In this document: one piece after another, positions 38,600 through 51,300 of the stretch
Layout: each line of letters starts with the position of its first letter
How positions within the stretch are numbered: the stretch's first letter is position 1
Assembly (NCBI RefSeq): GCF_910596095.1
Contig: NC_056550.1
Location: 17,330,501-17,394,500 of the forward strand
Origin: Thunnus maccoyii
Lineage: Eukaryota; Chordata; Actinopteri; Scombriformes; Scombridae
Reading direction: 5' to 3'
DNA: 64,000 nt
The notes under the pieces: model-generated
What the model saw: only the letters and a program-made list of their open reading frames with translations
What the model was told of the DNA's origin: nothing
The model's database searches: none
Translations under genes and position numbers: made by a program

Positions 38600-39442
38600 T
38601 GCTGACTGTGGATCTCATGCCAGCGCTCTAGGCCGTGCGGTGCCCTGCTGAGGCCCAGGGCCACCATTCTGCTCCACTACCCTCCCCTAGCAGCACAGGA
38701 CCTACAGTACCATCTAGAACAGCTCTTCCAGGCCTCAGAGTGAGCGCCTTTGTTAGCCAGACGAACCTCAGATAGACCTGTAGACTGAAAGTATTACAGC
38801 AGAGCATTGACCAACTACATAAGCAATATGTTCAAGACTACGGATGTTATTTTATACACATTTTGATTATGTCGACATGGATTATTCATGCTTTCATAAA
38901 CCATGCATAGTGCTGGGGGGCTGAGCATGCGGCTGTCCAACATTAACATATCTCAAGATAGAAATATTTATTATATAAGACATATTTGTATGGAATGTGC
39001 AGCTGAAATGGTCAGCTGGGTATTCGGTACACACATTTTACTGCACACTCTGTGGAATCACAATGACTTGCAATGTTTAAAGTTCCTGGGAAAATATGCA
39101 CAATAAATTTACATATCTCTTCAGGAAGCTGAGCAGATTTAGACTCTTCATCTTATCAGCACTTTGTTAATGTTGCCACCAGTGGTGGAGAGGGACTTAT
39201 TCAAAGCCTGGCAGTTGATCTCTCTGTGTAAATATTGTCTTAACTAATTCATCTTCTTCCCATCTCTGCGATCACCCATGTTTGAATTGCATAGATTTGT
39301 AGTTCCTCTTTTCACTCATGTATCATAAAAACAAACAAGATTTTGTCAGCTTTTGGAATTATTTTGTCTGTGTTGGACTGAAAGCTTATAATAAATTTCA
39401 GCATTTTTACTTTAGTTAATTAATCTGTGTAATGATGTGTTT

Positions 39443-39492
<50 letters not shown>

Positions 39493-40663
39493 ATGTCTGT
39501 ATTGAGTCATCAGCAGCTCCAGGTAAAGGAATGCCTGCAAAGTGGCAGATGGTTGGTGTAAACCATGAGCACACCGCCCACATGGCTGCCAACTCTCCCA
39601 CGTGTTTACTTTCCTCCCAGGACTCATTCAGCACACTATTTGCTGAGAGGAATCGCTCTCCTCTCCTCCAAAATCTCCCTCAAGTTAGCTTACATCATGT
39701 ATAGGGCTAAGCAACTCCGACACCCTCATTACTGCATATGCAATACTGCTTTGTCTCTGTGTCTTCACAGGCCGATTATGTATGATGCTGCTATCCTAGG
39801 AGGAAATACCACTGTCTGAAAACAAACAAGCTCAAAGAGCAAGACAGTTGGCTGTCTTTGAACCGATCTATGAAGATAGTCTCCATTCTCTTTGAAGTCT
39901 AGGTCATAATAGTTATATCAGCTGTGGTCAGTGAGAATGCTAGATGTCTGTGTTTTCATTCCCATGTTTTACACATCAAATGCAATTTACTAGATGTGTT
40001 TTTTTATCCACCCTTTTGGCTGACTCAGTATCTACATTCCCTCAGTCACAAGCCTTCAGGAAAAACACTCCCACACTCATAAAAACACGTTGGAGACAAA
40101 CAGAAAGAGTGATAGGAATGGGAACATCCACCACTATTAAAACTTTCTGGCATATGCTGCTGTCATATTGTTGAGAGAGTTTGATGATTTATCAGTGGAG
40201 TCCCTGATGCAGCCAAGCCAGCGGGCCTCACAGGTTGTCCATCTGTCTCTGCCAAGCATCACTGACAGTCTAGCTTCTCCACATCCCTGTCACTGCAGGA
40301 ACTCATGTCCCATCTGTGCTATGGGCCCCTATTAGGGTCCCTCAGCTGCCAGAGTCTCCCAAGGGACACCTCAACCAGCTAATCTGAGGCCAGATAGACA
40401 GTGACAAGCTCACAGCTGCATTGCAGACCTTCGGGCTACACGCTCAGTATGGAATACATGTGATAGTTTTGCCCGCAAGGTCTTTTATAGAACATAGTGA
40501 TGGAGTTTTAGAGATTTTTAGAGGCTGTTGGAGTGCTGCAGCGAAACTGTGCCAAACTTTTGTGCACTGCACTGCTTGGGTTATTTTTGTCCCCCTTTGT
40601 CATGCAATCAGCAATCTGCGATCACACTTATCCTTACAAATCATGCCACTCCTCTATCATTCT

Positions 40664-40694
<31 letters not shown>

Positions 40695-43600
40695 GTGACA
40701 CACACACACATACACTCGTATGCACAAGCACACACATTTCCTGTATTTTTTCTCCTAGATCAGTGACCAGAGCACTTTTCCACAAGGCTGGCTGTGATTA
40801 GATTCATTGGTACAAGGTTTGACCCAATTCCCATGGCTCCACGCTCACATCTTGGCACTGAGAACGGGGATGCAAATAACTGACATCATTAAAGTTCAGC
40901 TTTCTGTTGCTGGCGATGATGTATGCAATTATGCATAAACAACTGCATGTCAACATTAAACAGACACACTTCAGCCGTTTCTTTAAGAGCCATTTTTAGA
41001 CTTTAAGAGCAATGGCACTGGGCAACACAGAGCCAGACTTGGTAGCGAGGCATCATACATTAAAAGAGCATTTTAGTTACGTGCTGCAGATGTATTTTGG
41101 TCTGGCTGTTGAATAATAGAGCACAAACCAAAGTCTTTTCCATTCTCTTGGTCAACAGTGAGATAAATTCAGATGTTGTTTTTAAATTAATACAAAAAAC
41201 CTATTATTCGCAACTGGCATTGGCATGGTCAGGGCACAATAGCAGGAAGAGGTTGTGCAGACAGGAAGGGGAAGTGCCGAGAGAGTATGTTAACCAAAGG
41301 GTGGTTGCTGGGGGTCTGTAGGTCTGATTTTGACTCATTACAAGAGGTCAGACTGCAATCTCTCCCCTTAAGCCCCTTTTGAGCAGGAAGTATGTTATCA
41401 TCCATTCTGATCAAGTACTCTTGATAGTTCCTGGACTGTTCCTTTAGATGTGTGCGTTGTTGCGTGTTGTAGGCATCCAAGTATGTTCAAAGGAATTCTG
41501 GAAAACAACCTAATTCATATGTAATATATGCACACCTAGAGACAAATTGACTTTTTTATCTTTTCATGTGAGATTATTTATGGTATATTGAGTTCTGTTG
41601 GGAAATCTCCTCACCGAGAAATTACTAAAGTCTTAAAATGTAAGCCGTTTGAACTGAGCTGACACCATATATTTATGATATCTAGAGGTTTGCTCTTTTC
41701 TGAGCTTATGGCTCACTCACTACTCTGGATGAGTAGTTTTATCTGCTTCATCGACAGTGCAGCTCTGCCCTTTCCTTCAGTCTTTGGCTAAGTCCCCAGT
41801 CTGCTGCATACACAGTAGGAGGTGATGCTCCTCAGTGGGAACTGGCATATTTGAATCAGTGGCCTTTGCTCACTTTGCTCCAGTTTGTTCCACTCATGCT
41901 GATGATAGAACACTCTAGTGTGTGTAGCACAGAGAGCTCGCTATATCATTAATATCCTGCTCTTATGTATTGTCTAAGATCATGACTGAGAGAGACAGCC
42001 ACGCAAACACATACGCACACATTCAAACCCACACACCTACTCCAAGGGGACAGGTGCATGCATGTGGTCCACCCATTTTAGAGCGCTGCCACATTGATGA
42101 TGTGCAAAGATTCAGTGAATCAGCCCTCTACATCCAATGTAAAACAGCTGGGCCTTTATTTCACAACATTTTGGCAGAGACACACCGTTATTGGAATACA
42201 TTTGGATACATGTGAGACTTGAGAATGCTTTAAATCACAGTGACAAAATACAACTGACATGTCATCACTGGCTTATAAAAAGTGTTTTATTATGTGAGAT
42301 GTAATTTCTTCATGTGTCCTCCATTTTCCCCCAGTTCCAGTCTTTACCATGGTTGTCATCATAAATTAAAAAAAGATATGATGATAAGAGGATATGAATA
42401 CCTCAGACCCCTGATTTTTTTTTTTATGTCTATAGGGAGGAACATGTTTTCTGCTCTCACATGAGAGTATGAAAGCAATCTCTAATGCTCATTATAACAT
42501 GCTGTGTAGCTTGTTAAGCAACCTGAAAGAATTTATACAAACAAATTCAGTTTCTGTGACAGAAATGTTTTTTTTTCAGAGCTGTTATATCCAATAGAAA
42601 TTGAAGTGTGCACTGTTGCTCATGAACTAAAGATGTGATCATCAGCTAATTTATGTTGTTTCTTTCCCCGGACACCCTAATTCTTTAAAACCTTTATCTT
42701 ACAGGGCAGAAAAAACAGAGGTGTTAAGCGAGGACCTTCTACAGGTGAGCTGTGGTATAAGTGTGTGTTTGTGTGTGTGTATGTGTGTGTGTGTGTGTGC
42801 AATCAAGTAGTGCGATCACAACACCTGCGAACCAGGTGCTTGATTACATGAAGGTCTCTTAGCAGTCAGTCCTGTCATCGTTCACGCTGTGTTATTTTAA
42901 CAGGTGTAAATGAAGTGATAATGACAATGAATTTGATCATGATGGAGATCATTTTTAGCTTGCGACCTCATCACAGCCTCATCACAGCCTCATCACAGCG
43001 TACACACAGTACCTCAACCAAAGAGTATTGTGTGGCTCAGATAGTTTCCTTTGAATAATTGGTAGAGGCAGGAGAAGGTACTTTTAAATATTTTACAAAA
43101 AATGATGTTAGAGAAAAGTCAGGAAACTAAACAGGTCTTCAAAGCAGAAAAGTTTCTTCTTTCTCTTTTCCGTTTCTTTAATCATCTCTGGCATTGTCAC
43201 AGTTTTACTACTATCTCAATCTGGGCTACAACTAATGATTATTTTTTTTAATAAATAAAGTCACACGTTACTCCAAACTAAATTTGTAAAATTCAAAAGC
43301 TTTCAAAACTGTTTAGTCAAGAATATAACTAGATAATCAATAATACATTGAAATAAAAAGCTAAATTGATTGATTTGTGATACGCAGTTGAATACTATGA
43401 ATCACAGCATGATCAGACCTGCCTTATGAGCATAACCCTCATGTGTTGGCATAATTTGCAGAATTGTAGCTTGTAGCTTGTGTGTGTGTGGGTGTGCGCT
43501 AAATGTCAGTAGTAATGGGTGTGTTTGTGCGGCTCTTGTCAAGTGGTTTCTGATTGATTTCTCTGTGTATGTTCCAGGTGGAAAAGCGTCTGGATCTGGT

Positions 43601-45269
43601 CAAACAGGTGACGCACAGCACTCACAAGAAGCTGACTGCCTGCCTGCAGGGTCAGCAGGGCACTGATATGGAGAAGAGATCTGTCAAGTCACCGTCTGTG
43701 AGTAAACTGATATGACGTGATGTGTGAAGATGCAATAAAACATTATACTTGTATCCCTATAATCTTGAATGAATTCTTACAGAAGCTCTTGTAATATTAT
43801 TCCTCTCTTTTATTAGAAAAAACTACCGCTCACAATCCTGGCACAATGTATGGTAGAGGGAGCTGCAGTGTTAGGGGATGACTCTCTCCTGGGGTAAGTC
43901 ACTATACTGTAGTTAACAGGCCTATGCTCACACACTTCCCTTGCCCACATACACACAAAGTCATCTTTAATTATTGATTTGGCTATTGAATTCTTCTCTG
44001 TCCTCATTGCCCTTGTCTGCATTTTAATTGCATTTGATTGCCTGTGACTTTGTGTTTGGCTGTCTCCAAACAGGAAGATGCTGAAGCTGTGCGGGGACAC
44101 AGAAGAGAAGTTGGCTCAGGAGCTCATCCAATTTGAGTTCCAGATAGAAAGAGATGTGGTGGAGCCTCTATATGTGCTTGCTGAAGTGAGCCGGCACTGC
44201 TGTTACTTAATGCACCAATTAAAACATAACACCTTCCTGATATGGCTGAATTACACAGCCGCGCTCTGTCACTTTTTTTTTTTTTTTCATTTCCAGCCTT
44301 ATTAACAGAAAATGGAAGAAGAACATGATTTGCATTTACATAAAAGAGCTACATTTTTATTCTCTGACGTGACTTTAATCTCCCTCTTCATTTTCTCTTT
44401 CATAGGTGGATATTCCCAACATCCAGAAACAAAGAAAGCACTTAGCTAAACTTGTCTTGGACATGGACTCCGCACGGACAAGGTGACGGACATTCACAAT
44501 TTAAGAACCAGGCTGCAACCTTATCTTGTTCATTTATTTTTAAAATAAAGGCTCAGGTTTTAAATGTGTGTGCAGGAACCACGATGTGACCATTTGTTTT
44601 TACTCCCATGCCCATAGATATCAGCAGTCGTCCAAGTCATCCAGTCATCCGAGCACTCTGCAGCCTGGCGCCAAGTCCGAGTCCCTCAGAGAGGAGATGG
44701 AGGAGGCAGCCAATCGAATGGAGATTTGTAGGGTGAGTCACCTATCAGAGCCACACATATATATTATTCCCTTCCCTAGCCCCTTTGCTTTCCATTTGAT
44801 TTATAACTCTCCTGCATGTATCAGACGCAAATGGACCACAATACCAGGATGATATTATACTTTTAAGTAGTACTGAGATCATGTTGTGTAAGATGGTTGC
44901 ACTCTGCTTTTTGTTTCAGGATCAGTTGTCAGCAGATATGTACAATTTTGTGGCCAAAGAAATAGACTATGCAAACTACTTCCAGACAGTAAGTATATAG
45001 TATAATCAAAGTTGTGATCGCAGAGGGAAAATATGGTTTATATCGTATTTCTATGTCTTTCTGCGAATAAAATAGTTTGCTTTTACTCATAGCAGCAGTT
45101 GTTTCAATTACATGAATTACACACACATTTGTTATAGTCTCTTCTTCTCCCGCTGTCCCCATCTACAGATGATAGAAACACAGGCAGAGTATCACAGGAA
45201 GTCATTAGAGATTCTTCACAGTGTCTTGCCCCAGATTAAAGCTCACCAAGGTGAGTCATGTATGGTGTA

Positions 45270-45346
<77 letters not shown>

Positions 45347-48300
45347 ATAGAGATCTGCTCCAATTCTGCACCGGAAGCAATATCATGATGAGAAGTAGTG
45401 AAGTTAATAGCCCTGACGTGTCACATAGTAATCTCATTAAGATATAATTAGCCACCTTCATATTTAAGCTACAGTGAGTTTGCAACTGCTAAACCAAACA
45501 GGGGGCTAATAAATAATAATAAATACCTAAAAAAAGGAGACCAGTTCAAACATAGACATTTAATCTAACTTTAAAAGTTGTAGTAACTTGCAGTTTTGAT
45601 TTAATTTATTTACACTGTCAATAAAGATTCTCACAAATAGTGTCTCCAAACTTTGTATAGAGTCATTGGTGTAAAGTTGTCCAGAGGGAGATGCAACTAA
45701 GGTGCGTAGGTTTGTTTGTGTCTGTGTGTGATTCAAGCTGCTGTTTGTGTTGCAGAGGCGTGGGTGGAGAAGCCATCATTTGGCAAGTCTCTGGAGGAAC
45801 ACCTGAATATTAGTGGGAGAGAGATTGCCTTCCCCATCGAAGCCTGTGTCACCATGCTGTTAGAGTGTGGCATGCAAGAGGAGGTAGAGGACACAAACAC
45901 ATTCATATACACACTAGACTGATATGCTCATTTTTTAAAATCTTTTGTTGCGCATGAGTCAGGGCCATGAAAGACACTGCTAGTGCCTCCGTACTATTAA
46001 ACTCTGGTGTGTTATCAGCCCCTCTATTGCAGTGGCTCTCAAGCTTTTTCTGTCATGCCCTCCCTTTGGAAGTTGGCACACATTCAAACAAACACACACA
46101 AATATCAATTACAAAATACAACATTATTTGATGTTATTAGTATAAAGACCACGTTAAAGGACAGGGCTGTTGTCCCCTCTGCGACAGAGTAAAGAGTTTA
46201 AACCAATGACTCTGGTCTCATTCTCAAGACCTTATGTTCCCTCTCATCTTCTTGACCTTTAAATCATAAATTTGAAAAATTGAGGATGGAGGAAGAGGAA
46301 TAGCAGCATACAGTATTAGCACAGGAAGCAACACTGTTTGTGTGCCTTTAATTTTGAGAAATATAAGCAGTAGCACAACCATGGCTGTGAGATTGAGGTT
46401 TGTGATCATTAAACTAATTGAAATCGTATGATAGTTGGTAGTAATGTAAGTATAGCCTACATGTCTTGTAGTTAATATTAAACTAAGACATGCAAAGCCA
46501 CTGTTATTTTCCTGTGTTGCTTATCATCTACCAATGCTAGTGCACAACAATAAAGATTATTACTTTTGCCCTGCATTTAAGCACAGGTTATGTTGCATCT
46601 GATAATTACACATGGTTAAGTGTTTCCTGTGTGTGGGCTGCAGGGCCTTTTCAGAGTTGCTCCGTCAGCCTCCAAGCTGAAGAAGCTGAAAGCCTCTCTG
46701 GACTGTGGAGTTCTGGATGTGCAGGAGTACTCCTCTGACCCACACGCCATCGCAGGTGAACACCCACACAAATGCTTTGTTCAAAGCCCATTTCCATAAC
46801 AACAACCCCTACACATTTCATTGTAAGTCAGGAAAAAAACTGTAAAATAACTCTATGTAAAATACAATTATTTCTTACTGCAACAGTTTTCCTATGGTGT
46901 GGAAAGCACATTTTTACTGTACAAAGGTTATTAGATAGATTGTGGACCTAGTTTATGGAAAATGTGCTTCTTTAGGCTAGCGTAACATTTGCAAAGCAGT
47001 CTTCATCAGATCTGCCCCAAGTGCTCTTATCCTGAAGGCTTTCTGCTCTGATATTGCTGTCCATTTCACACATTAGGATGAAATCTGTGTTGAGCAATCT
47101 GAATCTGGCAGCTGGACTGGCTGCAAGGGCCTGTTGGAGGGGAGTGGAAATATGGGGCATGGCCTCGCCAGTACTCTGAGGAGAGAAAACAACCCTCATC
47201 TGCTCTAAAAAAGCTGAACAGTTTTTACTCTCTCCCTGTTGTTCTCAACCACAGGGGCTCTGAAATCATACCTCCGTGAGCTCCCCGAGCCATTGATGAC
47301 CACTGAACTTTATGATGAATGGATTCAGGCTTCCAAGTGAGTTGCTGATTTCTTATTAAAAGCATTTTCTTGAATTATGCCACTGGCCACGATGATGGAA
47401 AATAGTCCAGAGTCTTCACGCAGGGGGCCTAAACTGCCAAAATGAAAGATGATGACATTTATTAAGAAGTAGAGCAAAAATAAACCATAATGATTTTTCA
47501 TTTCCCTAGCATTCAAGATATGGACAAGAGACTACAAGCATTAATGGCAGCGTGTGAAAAACTCCCCACAGACAACTTGAACAATTTCAGGTCAGTCACT
47601 TTCTCTTATTTCCTGTTTAGTCATTTGTATATGTTGTCACATGACAATGCTGCTGTGTATAGAAATAATTATTTTGTTTACACTTCCTGTACAAGTCAGA
47701 GTGATGTTTGTGAATATAATATGAAAACCTGGATAACATTTCACCGGCCCACAAAACTAAAATCCCCCCAAAATGTGTCATTTAAAGGTGCAGTGTGTAG
47801 GATTTAGTGGCATCTAGCAGTGACGTTGCAGACTGCAACAAACTGAATACCCCCCCTCCCCTGCTAAGCATGTAGGAAAACCTGTGGTGGCCGCGAAGCT
47901 TGCGAAAAACATGAAAGGCCCTCTCCAGAGCCAGTGTTTGGTTTGTCTGTTCTGGGCAACTGTAGAATCATGGTGGTGCAACATGGTGGGCTCAGTGAAA
48001 GAGGACCCTCTTCTTATGTAGATAGAAAGGGCTCATTCTAAGGTAACAAAAACACAACAGTTTTTATTTTCATGGGATTATACACTAATGAAAACATACT
48101 TATAAACATTATATTTAATTTCCGCCAAGTCCGTTCCGCTAGATGCCACTAAATTATACACCCTGCACCACTGCAAATTACCCAAAACCAGGCACAGAGT
48201 AATATACAACTGCACCACTTACAGGCAAGAAAAATAACAATGGTACTGGGTTTGAACTGTAGACATACAGATATCAGACAATGTACAGTAGGCCATTACT

Positions 48301-51300
48301 TTTACAGTTGCAGCACTCATTACCTACAGGTTTTAAAATTCCAGCTACAATTCATGGCTTGGTTTGAATGATACAACATCAGTATGTCTATGTATGCAGG
48401 TTTAAACTGCTGCTGCTACTATTATGCTTTCCCAAATATTTGGTTGCTCAAACTAGATGTGTAGAACTATAATTATCTGATTGAGAAGCTCTACCTTGTA
48501 GAATATCTGAAATGAAAACGTTTGACAGTTTGTGAGTCAGTTACAAAATGTACGGAAAAAGCAAATTTTGAGAGTCAGCTGCATAGGGTTGGTAGATGTG
48601 TGAAGCTAAAAATATTCCAGCCAAAAAAAAAAAGGTTATAAATTGGTTTTAAAATGCACTCTTTTGCACTTTTATTTAAATCCTACAGATATCTAGTTAA
48701 ATTCTTAGCCAAGCTGAGTGAGTATCAAGACGCAAACAAGATGACACCCGGTAACATGGCGATTGTCCTTGGCCCTAACTTGCTTTGGACGCACACTGAA
48801 CCGTATGTAGTCTTTACACAACTCTTTTACATGTGTGAAATTATGTACCTTGTTACATGATTATACTGTAGCTCAATTCTTTCGCTTCTTTTCAGGAACA
48901 TGACAGAGATGATGACCACTGTTTCACTACAGATTGTTGGCATCATTGAGCCTATTATCCAGCATGCTGACTGGTTCTTCCCTGGAGGTGGGGATCACAT
49001 ACTATGTATGTAATATTGTAGTTGGGCTGGGCACCATATAATTCTTTTACTGATCTTCTATTATTGTAACTGTGTTACTGGACTAATCTTAAATATTGTG
49101 AATTATGACACACAATTTTGCCAGTTTTGTTCAAATTAATCAAACAAATTTCTAAGTCAGACTTTTTTCAGAACAATTAGTGAAAACATATTTTATATAC
49201 TCATATTAATTCTTTTTTTTACTTTTGCTCAGCCCTATATGATTATGATGATACCCTGTGATATCACAATTGTTCTCTATATACTGTCAGTTCACATAAA
49301 CAGTACAACACCTATGTGAAAATACACCAATACAACAAACAGTGACAACACTATACATAAAGACACTACAATACACTTTAATAATAAACTGCTCATGAAT
49401 GCCCAGCACAAATAATTTCTGTGCGTGATGAGTTTTAAGCTGTAGCATCGTGTGACACCTACAGTAACTTAATGCAGCAGTTCATGCTGTCTTTGCTGCT
49501 TAAAGAATGTGTCCTGTCATTCGCTATAATGGATCACTTCCATTTTGCAAGTCTCATATACAAAATAAACACCACAGAGTTAAGATATATACCAGTGATG
49601 TCTCTGATCATATTCATGTTGTTTTCTTTATTATATATTATATTTTGTTTATCATATTTTGTTACTTATTGGAGAGAGTATTGAACAAAGCAGAGTGTTA
49701 CTGTCTCTGTTATATATTAGGATTTTATGTATTTTAGATACATACAATAGCTTTTCTTGAAACTGGTAGATTCCAATTTTCCAGAGTACTTTTGCACACT
49801 CAAATCACACACAGAGCAATACATACACACCCAAACACTACTTAACTACTGATGCAAATACAATATACTATATGCTGATGGTGTGTCTGCTCCTCCCTCA
49901 GAGATTGAATTCAACTTGACAGGCAGCTATGGCAGCCCGATCCACACCAACCACAACTCCAACTACAGCTCCATGCCTTCACCAGACATGGACCAATCTG
50001 AGCGCAAGCAGCAGCACGACCAAAGCCGACGCCCACTAAGCGTCGCAACTGACAACATGATGCTGGAGTTCTACAAGAAGGATGGGTATGATGCCAAATG
50101 CATCCTTCTGCTGCCTACCTCTCACTCTCTCTATCTCACTGTGCTTCTCTCTTTCCACCCACGCCTCCTCTCAGGCATCTGATATTGAATTCTTACATTT
50201 GAGGAAGGCAACACTTGCACATTAAAAATCCATTACCTTGGTGTTGTATTTACATTTCCTATGATCCACAGTTTTCACTCCAGTGAGTCAGAAGCCTCTA
50301 TAGGCCACAGAGAAGTGATGATTGTACTGAACATCTCACCTGCCAATAATTCCTGCACATACAACTACATCCCCTATTATCAGGATTCATCAGGAGGAGA
50401 GGAGGTCGAAAAATACACTCATTTAAATACACGGGGCAGAATTGCCTTGAATGGCATTGTCTCCATGGCAACGGGGCTCTGATGGAGGGCTGCTAGCTAC
50501 CTCTTTTTTCTCAGGAAATATTTCTCCAGCGTTATCTTCCCATCCTCCCACATCCCGCTCCTCCTTCACAGTCTGGCTAGCACGTCACCTGGCCTGAGTC
50601 ATTGGACCAGCCGGTGGAAAATCACTGGCAGAATTAGAACCGGTGCCTTCACCAAAATATTCCCATTAAACTAAGAAAAGAGCTGTGATATTATAGGCAT
50701 CAGTCTAAGTCTGTGCATCCCATAATCACCGACTACCAATATGAGGTGATAGAAGATAACTTTTATCTATTTAGATATTAGCAATTGAGGAGAAACACGT
50801 CTATCTGTCTGTGCTTTTATAAGAGCAAACAGGTTTAATTTGAAAACACCAGTCTCTAACTGGTGCTTAGTAAATCAATGCAGGCTGGTTATTTAGCCTG
50901 ACATCCTCTCACCTCTGCTACAGCCCTTCTGCTCCTCCCTGCCACTGTGGATCTAATCTCCCTGTCATTTTGCAGTATATGTATAATGCGCACACACACA
51001 CCATTTTCTTCCATTTCAGACCCTTAATGTCACATCCCAGACATGTATCCAAACTCAAATATTCTTGTTTTAGTCTGGTTTTGTGAACCATGTCTGCATC
51101 ACTTCTGACCTCATATCCCTTTTGCCTCTCTTCCCCCTACTAATGCAGCATTAGGAAGATACAAAGGTACCGTATCATGCCTTTTTCCCACTTCTTTCCT
51201 TACTACCCTCACTCACCTTTTAGTGCATTCCTCATCATTATTTATGACTCTATATGTGTTTGTCTCCAGTATGGGTGTTCGGGTCATGGATACCTCCTGG

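Larger units (their letters stand above)
31846..42704 (+). other. arhgap44 intron 1 (10.9 kb)
   Basis: No further coding exon was recognised. It holds (CTG)8 at 34707, a hAT-like repeat at 35743-36024, (TG)n tracts at 38088, 38557 and 39447, and a CT/CA-rich tract at 40661. A large first intron is usual for this gene and is a likely place for enhancers, but none can be named. Confidence 0.85.

Noticed and set aside
46030..46075. CAGTGGCTCTCAAGCTTTTT, similar to a hAT-type repeat terminus
   Set aside because: Only about 45 bases resemble the family and no other end was found.
49021..49260. GGGCTGGGCA near 49024 and CAGCCCTA near 49231, as if ends of a repeat
   Set aside because: The internal sequence is not recognisably one of the known families, so the pairing may be chance.
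49883..50182. Exon 16 frame extending past 50085
   Set aside because: The extension is intronic. The GTATGA donor and the conserved continuation into the LRKIQS microexon favour splicing.
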